Part shown: positions 1 to 5,602 of the stretch, piece after piece
How the letters are laid out: each line of letters starts with the position of its first letter
Position numbering within the stretch: the first letter of the stretch is position 1
Origin: Sporomusaceae bacterium UBA1887
GTDB lineage: Bacteria; Bacillota; Negativicutes; Sporomusales; DSM-15969
Direction: 5' to 3'
NCBI GenBank assembly: GCA_002337925.1
Contig: DDHB01000079.1
Coordinates: forward strand, 15,824 to 30,200
Length of the DNA: 14,377 nucleotides
Notes under the pieces: model-generated
What the model was told of the DNA's origin: nothing
Databases searched by the model: none
Seen by the model: only the letters and a program-made list of their open reading frames with translations
Program-made: the position numbers and the translations under genes

Positions 1-62
1 CTGGTCTGGTGTCCGAAATGAACGACGGCTTCCAAAAGTTGTTTCATTGAAATTACTGACAT
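1..62 (-). CDS. rpsB: 30S ribosomal protein S2, N-terminal fragment (gene runs off the window)
   Basis: Only the first 20 or so codons are present. They begin at the ATG at 62-60 and read MSVISMKQLLEAVVHFGHQT. This matches the N-terminus of ribosomal protein S2, a component of the small ribosomal subunit. An excellent Shine-Dalgarno site (AGGAGGTG) sits about 5 nt upstream. In Bacillus subtilis rpsB also directly follows the fla/che operon, so the synteny supports the call. Residue 13 is Val where the family has a nearly invariant Gly (AGVHFGHQ), because the codon is GTC rather than GGN. The remainder of the gene lies outside the window, so its integrity cannot be judged. Confidence 0.95.
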   Translation of the reverse strand, partial: MSVISMKQLLEAVVHFGHQT

Positions 63-161
63 GGATACACCTCCTGTTATTTTCCGCCGCAAGCCGCATT
101 TTTTGTCTCAACCGTTAACCGGCACAGTAACAAAATTGGCAAGCGTGTGTGTTTTAACACC
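63..161 (-). promoter_or_regulatory. rpsB 5' leader with possible secondary structure
   Basis: About 100 nt lie between the inferred transcription start (near 161) and the rpsB ATG. The leader can form a bulged stem-loop: 129-135 pairs with 101-107 (7 bp including one G-U), and a short CCG/CGG helix (120-122 with 112-114) sits inside around the palindrome GTTAAC. Nearer the start codon is a tandem TGCGGC repeat (about 85-97), followed by the SD site at 67-74. Leaders of ribosomal protein operons are often autoregulated by the encoded protein. S2 control here is inference only, and I do not recognise a catalogued leader family. Confidence 0.35.
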
Positions 162-168
162 AAAAGGT

Positions 169-197
169 ATTATAGCATAAATACCTAAATATGACAA
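169..197 (-). promoter_or_regulatory. sigma-A type promoter for rpsB
   Basis: On the minus strand TTGTCA (197-192) is followed by exactly 17 nt and then TATAAT (174-169). The bases TGC directly before the -10 give an extended -10 (TGn). The -10 is a perfect consensus and the -35 matches 5 of 6. Transcription should start near 162-160, about 100 nt upstream of the rpsB start codon. It makes rpsB expression independent of the upstream motility operon. Confidence 0.85.
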
Positions 198-236
198 GTA
201 TTAAAATTAAAATTCAATGATAGTATATTATTTTTT

Positions 237-770
237 TTACCGTTTATTCAACTGCAATAACAACATGATCTCGCCTTTTCCTAGTCCAGTAGCTTTTGCA
301 ATCTCTGTGACACTATATCCTTGGTCAGCCATCGCCATGATCAGCTGTTTCTTATCATGACTGAACAACTCTGTTTTAGGAGACACCGTAGTATCGGCTG
401 CTGCATCTGCATCAGAAACTTCGTAATAGCTTACGTCTTTTTCCTGAACTAATCCTTCTCCCTTGCCTGCTTCTAAGTCCACAACAGCGAATTGACCTGC
501 CCGCTTCAAAGACTCATCGGCAGCTTGAATTCTATCATTCAAAAGAGCGATTTTGTTATCGGCCTCTTCCAGTAGCAACTCAAGGTGAGTAATTTGTTCT
601 TCTAATCTACTAATTACTTTATCGGCAGTCTGTTCAAGCTGTTCCTGGAATAAATTTGCCTGATCATCAACTCGCAACGAAAACATTTTAGTTACCATAT
701 CCCGTTTGTAAACTGCAAATACTACTAAAAAAAGAATTAGGACAACCATGATAATAAGACCGGTAAGCAT
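237..770 (-). CDS. SwrB-like / DUF6115 membrane-anchored coiled-coil protein
   Basis: This is a protein of about 177 residues. It has one N-terminal hydrophobic helix (about residues 2-21), a charged Glu/Gln-rich coiled coil (about 30-85), an acidic linker, and a short C-terminal helix-turn-helix-like region (SVTEIAKATGLGKGEIMLLL). This architecture and its place as the last fla/che gene before rpsB match SwrB/DUF6115 proteins. In B. subtilis SwrB promotes maturation of the flagellar export gate around FliP. I chose ATG at 770 because GAGGTG, which overlaps the previous gene's TGA, lies 6 nt upstream. The in-frame GTG at 779 would put the start on that ribosome site. The helix-turn-helix-like end could suggest DNA binding, but the membrane anchor and family precedent argue against a transcription factor. 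The family assignment rests on architecture and motif memory. Confidence 0.75.
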   Translation of the reverse strand: MLTGLIIMVVLILFLVVFAVYKRDMVTKMFSLRVDDQANLFQEQLEQTADKVISRLEEQITHLELLLEEADNKIALLNDRIQAADESLKRAGQFAVVDLEAGKGEGLVQEKDVSYYEVSDADAAADTTVSPKTELFSHDKKQLIMAMADQGYSVTEIAKATGLGKGEIMLLLQLNKR

Positions 771-780
771 ACCCAACACC

Positions 781-1098
781 TCAGGTCATAATGTCAATAT
801 TTTTTCCCCTAACAGGATCATTTATCTGCTCTTTATTTTTAACCAACGTCTCTTTGGGATGCCTGCGAGCTTGCTCTCTTTGTTCTTTGGGGTCGTTTTT
901 ATTATCGCGATCTATTTTCTTCTTCTCTGTTTTTTCCATGCCCTGAACTTGCTGCTGCCTAATCGCAGCAAGCTGCTGAAAGTGTTCACTTGCCTGCTGA
1001 TGCTGTACGATTGGCTGCTGATCATGTTGCTGCTGCATTTTGCTAGCCTCAGTCGAGCGGGGAATTAGGCCTTGCATATCAATAGGCCGTATATTCAT
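781..1098 (-). CDS. Small Gln-rich protein of unknown function in the flagellar operon
   Basis: This 105-residue soluble protein has no membrane segment. The N-terminal motif (MNIRPIDMQGLIPRSTEAS) is followed by a Gln/His-rich stretch (about residues 20-55) and a strongly charged Lys/Glu/Arg tail. The ATG at 1098 is preceded by AAGGAG about 12 nt upstream. The stop TGA (783-781) overlaps the SD of the SwrB-like gene, so the two are probably translationally coupled. The first 15 or so residues look like a defined motif, whereas the rest is low-complexity and probably flexible or coiled coil. I do not recognise a function. A role as a small flagellar accessory factor is only inferred from position. 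The ORF on the opposite strand is a hydrophobic shadow. Confidence 0.7.
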   Translation of the reverse strand: MNIRPIDMQGLIPRSTEASKMQQQHDQQPIVQHQQASEHFQQLAAIRQQQVQGMEKTEKKKIDRDNKNDPKEQREQARRHPKETLVKNKEQINDPVRGKNIDIMT

Positions 1099-1125
1099 AG
1101 CCGCAATCCACTCCTTGACCGAAAT

Positions 1126-2739
1126 CTACTTGTATGGGCCTACCTTCACATCATCATCTTCTGCATAAAACGTTACAAAACGCATGACTTCACGAATAGG
1201 CTTGACGTGAGCACCAACGACAATTTTAACCCCAGGATAGACAACATCCATGACCTTAATCCTTCCATAACGCATTTCTTCGAAAGCAAGTTCGATTTCT
1301 GAAATCCGGTTACGAATAGTTTCAGTTTGTCCAACAAGATGGAACTGGGCTTTAGTCAGCTTCAGCAGCATTTCCTGTTTTTCTTTTGGGATATTGCTTG
1401 GATCCATTGCTTTTAATATCACCAAGGCTTTTTGCGTCTGTTCCAGGTTGTGCTGTACTTTTTTGATTTCCTGCCGGAGAGTTTGGTATTCCTCCCGTAA
1501 CAGTGGATTAATCCCTACTTCCAAATCCGTGTTTGCCGCCAGCTGCGTACCTGCAACTTTTGCCCGTATTTCTTCACCGGCAATAACCTGTCCGCCGGCA
1601 ATGAGGCCTCTTCGTCCCTCTACAATCACCTTTTTCCCCGAGAAAAGCTTACTATGGAGAACTACCTCACTGATTATAATATCTTTTCCAGCGTAAACAG
1701 TTGCATTCTCTAGAAAATTGGCAACCACGTTTTCACTCGCTTTCACATACCCTCGCTGCATCCCTTGGACACCCAGACGAATAATCACGTTTTTGCCTTC
1801 AACAGTACCACCACTGACAGTTCCTGATATTTCAACATTTCCTTCTGCCTTAACAGTAAATCCAGCCTGAACTGATCCCCGAATAATTACATTACCGACA
1901 AAATCAATATTTCCGGTAGAAAAATCAATATCACCTTTTACTTCAATAATCGGAATGACATTAATTTTATTATTAATAATCATTAACTGACCTGCAATTG
2001 ACGCTACTATTTTTGTATTATCTACGGCATGAACATTTTTGCCGAGCGGCAATGTAATATCTTTGCCAGGTTTAGCCGCAATTGGCTGCCCCAATATATC
2101 GATCCCTGCTGTTCCTGGCACGACGGGTATTTTTTCAGCAATGACCTCATCTTGACGCACCGTTGTAAAAGTATTGAGATTTTTATGATCAACACGTCCA
2201 TCTTCCAATTCAAGAGGCCGGCCCTTATTCTCAAGATCAACATAATACTTAATATATGCATTAGTACCATCTATTGGATTTAGGCCTTTTGCACAAATGG
2301 TTCTTAAACCCGGACGCTGAAATGCTTTTTGAACTGCATCCAAGTCAACCCCATAGGTTACTCCAGCCTCACGAATTTTGTCCAAAACCTCATCAAGCAA
2401 CAACGGTCTGCTGCGTTTTGGCACAATTATGACTAAATTAGCTTCCAGACGATCCCTGGATACTAATATCTGCACTTCCGGTTCAGCATCAGGCTGAGGA
2501 GGCGGAGCAATTTGAACAGGTTCTCCAGTTGCCTCTTTCACTGTACGTATAATCAAAGTTAAATTATAATCTTTGACTTCCCGGTTCTGCAGTTCTGTTA
2601 CAATCGCTGGCTCTTTAACGGGTTCCCCATCACCTTTAGGAGAAAATACTTTTAAAAAAACACCGCTATCACTAACAGCAACTTCAAAATAACCGTCCAG
2701 TGAGTCAGTGGCCTCTGAAATCAGTTCGTCATTTTCCAC
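1126..2739 (-). CDS. fapA: FapA-type protein (DUF342), flagellar assembly protein A family
   Basis: This 537-residue protein has a mixed alpha/beta N-terminal domain (about 1-175). The family block follows (about 170-255), with DG-VDHKNL, IPVVPGTAGIDILGQPI and LPLGKNV. A Gly/Val-rich run of short strands typical of a right-handed beta-helix (about 255-405) comes next, then a coiled coil (about 410-495) and a short beta end with VYPGVKIVVG. This order is that of DUF342/FapA proteins. In Vibrio a FapA protein affects polar flagellum assembly, but the biochemical role in Firmicutes is not established. The start is GTG at 2739, with GGGGGGAG a few nucleotides upstream. The ATG at 2732-2730 is out of frame and meets a stop at once. 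It follows sigD after about 120 nt containing inverted repeats, the widest gap inside the operon. Confidence 0.88.
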   Translation of the reverse strand: MENDELISEATDSLDGYFEVAVSDSGVFLKVFSPKGDGEPVKEPAIVTELQNREVKDYNLTLIIRTVKEATGEPVQIAPPPQPDAEPEVQILVSRDRLEANLVIIVPKRSRPLLLDEVLDKIREAGVTYGVDLDAVQKAFQRPGLRTICAKGLNPIDGTNAYIKYYVDLENKGRPLELEDGRVDHKNLNTFTTVRQDEVIAEKIPVVPGTAGIDILGQPIAAKPGKDITLPLGKNVHAVDNTKIVASIAGQLMIINNKINVIPIIEVKGDIDFSTGNIDFVGNVIIRGSVQAGFTVKAEGNVEISGTVSGGTVEGKNVIIRLGVQGMQRGYVKASENVVANFLENATVYAGKDIIISEVVLHSKLFSGKKVIVEGRRGLIAGGQVIAGEEIRAKVAGTQLAANTDLEVGINPLLREEYQTLRQEIKKVQHNLEQTQKALVILKAMDPSNIPKEKQEMLLKLTKAQFHLVGQTETIRNRISEIELAFEEMRYGRIKVMDVVYPGVKIVVGAHVKPIREVMRFVTFYAEDDDVKVGPYK

Positions 2740-2759
2740 CTTTTCTCCCCCCTTTATTA

Positions 2760-2790
2760 GAAAGGACTTGGCTTTACACCAAGTCCTTCC
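2760..2790 (-). promoter_or_regulatory. Perfect hairpin in the sigD-fapA spacer
   Basis: AAGGACTTGG (2762-2771) and CCAAGTCCTT (2779-2788) form a perfect 10-bp inverted repeat with a 7-nt loop. On the minus-strand transcript it extends to 12 bp through a G-U and a G-C pair. It ends about 20 nt before the fapA GTG, just upstream of the SD. Only three U residues follow the stem, so it is a poor intrinsic terminator. It could be a leaky attenuator, an mRNA-stability element protecting the sigD 3' end, or a block to fapA initiation. Confidence 0.6.
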
Positions 2791-2834
2791 GGACGCAAGT
2801 GAAAGCCTATGTCGATCTATTCACACAATAAAAG

Positions 2835-2850
2835 TTACACTCTGGTGTAA
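2835..2850 (-). repeat. Short inverted repeat downstream of sigD
   Basis: TTACAC (2835-2840) and GTGTAA (2845-2850) can form a 6-bp hairpin with a 4-nt loop, just past the sigD stop codon. On the minus strand its 5' side, TTACACC, is also complementary over 7 nt to GGTGTAA in the apical part of the larger hairpin at 2760-2790. The two elements could therefore form a long-range interaction. Such short complementarity may be chance. Confidence 0.35.
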
Positions 2851-2858
2851 GATAAAAC

Positions 2859-3623
2859 CTACAATAAGCTGGACTTTATTCTGGATAAAGCTCCCCGCAA
2901 ACGAAAAATTGCTTTTGTATGAAGTTGAGATATTCGTGCCTCTGAGAGCTTAAGAATTAAACTAATTTCCTTTAGGGTAAGCTCCTCATAGTAATAAAGA
3001 GTTACTACCATCTTTTCTTTTTCAGGCAGCTTATCAATTGCTTTCATTAAGCTATTTTTTACTTCTTCTTCTTCAATATTTTGCGAAGGATTTGTTATAT
3101 TTCCCGCTACCGTTTCGGACTGTAAGAAATCCTCCAAAGGTACCAATGTACTCGTATTCAATTGATTAATCAGCGTATGAAGCTGCTCAACAGAGATGCC
3201 TAATGCCTCTGACGTTTCACTATCAGTTGCTGATCGGCCTAAGCGATTTTCTAATTCAGCTAAAATTTGTTCATATTGCCTGGCTTTTTGCCGTACCGTA
3301 GCCGGCAGCCAGTCCTGTGAACGAATCGTATCCAATATGGAGCCGCGTATTCTGGTTACTGCATACGTCTCAAATTTGACATTGCGACTAAGATCATATC
3401 TTTCAATTGCATCCAGTAAACCAAAAAAGCCGCTACTAATAAGATCATCACGGTCAACATGCTGCGGCAGGCTGATCGCAACTCGTCCTGCAACCAGCTT
3501 TACAAGCGGCAGATAGTTTTCAATGATTTTCTCACGAACAATATCTTTTTTAGTTTCCTGGTATTCTAGCCATAATTTTACTAATTCGGCAGAATGGTTT
3601 TCGTTCTTTTCGATCATTCTCAC
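2859..3623 (-). CDS. sigD: Flagellar RNA polymerase sigma factor SigD/FliA (sigma-28)
   Basis: This 254-residue sigma-70 family factor has region 2 at about 36-105, with DRDDLISSGFFGLLDAIERYD for core binding and an FETYAVTRIRGSILD block for -10 recognition. Region 3 is at about 106-165, with the linker beginning DWLPATVRQKAR. Region 4 is at about 200-250, with the helix-turn-helix LTLKEISLILKLSEARISQL. Lack of region 1.1, the length and the operon position identify sigma-28, which directs late flagellar, motor and chemotaxis genes. The start is GTG at 3623 or ATG at 3617. GGGGG lies 4 nt before the GTG and 10 nt before the ATG, so the choice is open and changes only two residues. FlgM, its usual anti-sigma factor, is not in the window. 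Confidence 0.96.
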   Translation of the reverse strand: MRMIEKNENHSAELVKLWLEYQETKKDIVREKIIENYLPLVKLVAGRVAISLPQHVDRDDLISSGFFGLLDAIERYDLSRNVKFETYAVTRIRGSILDTIRSQDWLPATVRQKARQYEQILAELENRLGRSATDSETSEALGISVEQLHTLINQLNTSTLVPLEDFLQSETVAGNITNPSQNIEEEEVKNSLMKAIDKLPEKEKMVVTLYYYEELTLKEISLILKLSEARISQLHTKAIFRLRGALSRIKSSLL

Positions 3624-3644
3624 GCAACCCCCAGATTATTAACG

Positions 3645-3977
3645 CTAACTTGATCGATATACACGCTTAACCATATCAGAAGTAAGCGGACGAAACCCAT
3701 CATCTGATTGCGCAAGCTCAGTAGAAAGTCGTTCATTCGAATCTGAAGTGTCTGCAATATCAATATTCTGTCCTTTATGCTCAACAGTTTCTGTTACGCG
3801 TACCAGCAGTATTTGTGCCAGACCGCCAAGAAAAAAACCTCCACATCCAAAAACAACTAATGAAATTCCCGTACGATATAAAGCAGTTATCGGGCGAGTA
3901 TCATTCATTAAGCCGCTGATAAATGTTAATAGGCCAGCAATTACCGCTAAGAACAATGCTACACGGAGTTTGAACAA
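3645..3977 (-). CDS. Small two-helix membrane protein of unknown function
   Basis: This 110-residue protein has two predicted membrane helices (about 4-24 and 36-60, the second rich in Gly). A hydrophilic acidic tail of about 50 residues follows and ends with FRPLTSDMVKRVYRSS. The topology suggests a helical hairpin with the tail probably in the cytoplasm. The start is TTG at 3977, preceded by an unusually strong GGAGGAGGG. The next in-frame Met (residue 24) would remove the first helix. It lies 18 nt after cheD and 21 nt before sigD, a position that is empty in B. subtilis. I do not recognise a characterised family. A link to the flagellar basal body or to receptors is inferred from neighbours only. 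Confidence 0.75.
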   Translation of the reverse strand: MFKLRVALFLAVIAGLLTFISGLMNDTRPITALYRTGISLVVFGCGGFFLGGLAQILLVRVTETVEHKGQNIDIADTSDSNERLSTELAQSDDGFRPLTSDMVKRVYRSS

Positions 3978-3995
3978 TCCTAACCCTCCTCCTTA

Positions 3996-4481
3996 CTACA
4001 GTTCCTTTTCCCCTTTATCAATAGTCTTTACACGAAAGACTCCCGTATCCAATTTTAATTCCACTGTCCGTCCATAATTTCCTCCCGTATCATCAGCAAG
4101 CAGCCGAAGGTCAAGTTTCTTCAGTATAATCCGGACGGCTTCGGCATTTCGCTCACCAACACGCATGATATCTGTAGTGTTCGTAAATGAAAACATCTGA
4201 GCCCCCCCAGCAATCTTTGCTGTTAGACGGATTTTAACGGCACCTAGTTTTTGTAAATCATCAAGCATCTTGGGAAGTGCTGTATCAGCAAACTTTGCTG
4301 GGTTTTCGGTAGATCGGGCCTGCTTACTATCAGGAAGCATAATATGAGCTAAGCCTCCTATTTTTGTAACAGGATCGTATAAAGCAATCCCTACACATGA
4401 TCCCAATCCATAGCTAATTAAGCTGGCAGGGTAGCGGCCAACTTTATAATCAGCCATACCAACTTTAATTAATTCTGCCAT
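3996..4481 (-). CDS. cheD: Chemoreceptor glutamine deamidase CheD
   Basis: CheD deamidates specific Gln residues on methyl-accepting chemotaxis receptors and, in Bacillus-type systems, also binds CheC and stimulates its CheY-P phosphatase activity. The 161-residue protein has the usual length. The catalytic Cys is C29 in YGLGSCVG and the His is H46 in GGLAHIMLP. S23 occupies the place of the Thr in the family's catalytic set. AKIAGGAQMF and RNAEAVRIIL are further conserved blocks. The ATG at 4481 shares its A with the cheC stop codon (TAATG), so translation is coupled to its partner cheC. The pair implies a three-part adaptation scheme (CheB methylesterase, CheC and CheD) rather than the simple E. 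coli scheme. Confidence 0.96.
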   Translation of the reverse strand: MAELIKVGMADYKVGRYPASLISYGLGSCVGIALYDPVTKIGGLAHIMLPDSKQARSTENPAKFADTALPKMLDDLQKLGAVKIRLTAKIAGGAQMFSFTNTTDIMRVGERNAEAVRIILKKLDLRLLADDTGGNYGRTVELKLDTGVFRVKTIDKGEKEL

Positions 4482-5125
4482 TATTCCTTCACCCCTATTG
4501 CTGCCAAAATTGTACTTAAAGAACCGGGGTCAGGAATGAGGAAGAAATGACCTTTAACACCATCAGCTTCAGTTGTAAATTCGGTTTCAATCACCAATGC
4601 ATGGTCTCCCATTTGTCCTAACTGAATGAGAATAACACTGAGTATTGCACCAGCCATATCAATTGCCAAAGCAGGAATAGACGGCAGAAGGGTAAGCTTG
4701 GTAAAATGTGACAATGCATTTAAGTAGGCACCGGCTAGAATATTGCCAATTTCCATTAATGCTGATTCATCCATTGAGTTTAAAGAGGTTGTGGCTCCCT
4801 GACCGCGTCCCATCAGCATATCAACCAAATAAAAGGCACTGTCACGGGGAAGCAAAAACAATATGCTGCCTGGAGCCGGACCAAAAACACGAAGGTATAC
4901 TCCAGCAACCATTGCATCTGGTCCCCCTACCACATCAGGAACATCGCCGAGAGGTAAAATAGAAACTTGCGGCACAGTCATATCTATTTTGCGATTAATA
5001 ATTTGCGACAGGGCAGTAGCAGCATTACCTGCTCCTACATTGCCAATTTCTCGCAGTGCATCTAATTGCAACGGTGAAAGTTTCAAAATATCTTCGGACA
5101 ATGTCTCCACCTCATCCAATTTCAT
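4481..5125 (-). CDS. cheC: CheY-P phosphatase CheC
   Basis: CheC removes phosphate from CheY-P and interacts with CheD. It belongs to the CheC/CheX/FliY family. Both family helices with the Glu/Asn pair are present: LREIGNVGAGNAATALSQ near the N-terminus and ESALMEIGNILAGAYLNALS about 100 residues later. Both phosphatase centres therefore look intact. I place the start at ATG 5125, one base after the cheW stop, giving 214 residues, close to B. subtilis CheC. The frame stays open to 5197, but that would overlap cheW by about 70 nt and add a non-homologous stretch. AGGAAG lies about 12 nt upstream of the chosen ATG. The stop overlaps the cheD start. Confidence 0.95.
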   Translation of the reverse strand: MKLDEVETLSEDILKLSPLQLDALREIGNVGAGNAATALSQIINRKIDMTVPQVSILPLGDVPDVVGGPDAMVAGVYLRVFGPAPGSILFLLPRDSAFYLVDMLMGRGQGATTSLNSMDESALMEIGNILAGAYLNALSHFTKLTLLPSIPALAIDMAGAILSVILIQLGQMGDHALVIETEFTTEADGVKGHFFLIPDPGSLSTILAAIGVKE

Positions 5126-5126
5126 T

Positions 5127-5588
5127 TTATTTGCCAGCTTCCTGGCTATAACCGATAATCGTTTCCAGGTTGAGTAAAATAAGCAAACGGTCATCAAGCT
5201 TGCCTACTCCGCTCAAATAATGAGTTATACCGCCACCTGCGACGGTCTGAGGAGGCTCAATGCTTTCCTGATTAATTGTCAATACTTCCGAAACTGCATC
5301 AACAATGATTCCCACTGTAATTTCGTCCACTTTTACAATGATAATTCGAGTATCATCTGTATACTCCTGAGCCGTTAAATTTAAGCGCTTCTTTAAATCC
5401 AGGACAGGCAGCACACTCCCGCGCAGGTTCATGACTCCCTTTATATAGTCAGGCGTATGAGGGACTCGCGTAATGTCAGTAATCCGCTTAATTTCCTGAA
5501 CTTGCAGGATACTAACGGCGTATTCTTCCTTACCCAGTTTAAAAACTACTAACTGTAATTCATTTGTAGAGTATGTTTTTTCTGCCAC
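5127..5588 (-). CDS. cheW: Chemotaxis adaptor protein CheW
   Basis: CheW couples chemoreceptors to the CheA kinase in the membrane-associated array. The protein is a single CheW (SH3-like) domain of about 153 residues, with LQLVVFKLGKEEYAVSI, VMNLRGSVLPVLDLKKRL and the late LLILLNLE strand. The best start is GTG at 5588, which has GAGGGAGG 8 nt upstream. The frame also allows GTG at 5606, but that would overlap the cheA stop (5605-5603) and place this ribosome site inside the coding region. It sits between its partner cheA, 14 nt upstream, and cheC, one base downstream. Confidence 0.96.
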   Translation of the reverse strand: MAEKTYSTNELQLVVFKLGKEEYAVSILQVQEIKRITDITRVPHTPDYIKGVMNLRGSVLPVLDLKKRLNLTAQEYTDDTRIIIVKVDEITVGIIVDAVSEVLTINQESIEPPQTVAGGGITHYLSGVGKLDDRLLILLNLETIIGYSQEAGK

Positions 5589-5602
5589 AACAGATCCCTC
5601 CC

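Noticed and set aside
771..779. GTG at 779 as start of the SwrB-like gene
   Set aside because: This GTG is itself part of the GAGGTG ribosome site for the ATG at 770.
748..1068. 106-codon plus-strand ORF with membrane-like helices
   Set aside because: It lies opposite the Gln/Lys-rich small gene. CAG/CTG-rich DNA gives a Leu-rich antisense frame. The minus-strand gene fits the operon with a ribosome site and coupled stop, and no plus-strand promoter is evident.
2760..2790. Intrinsic terminator after sigD
   Set aside because: The stem is perfect but only three U residues follow on the transcript, and none on the other strand. It was kept as a regulatory hairpin instead.
5126..5197. Longer N-terminus for CheC from an upstream ATG at 5197
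   Set aside because: It would overlap the cheW coding region by about 70 nt and add residues not seen in the family. The ATG at 5125 next to the cheW stop fits family length.
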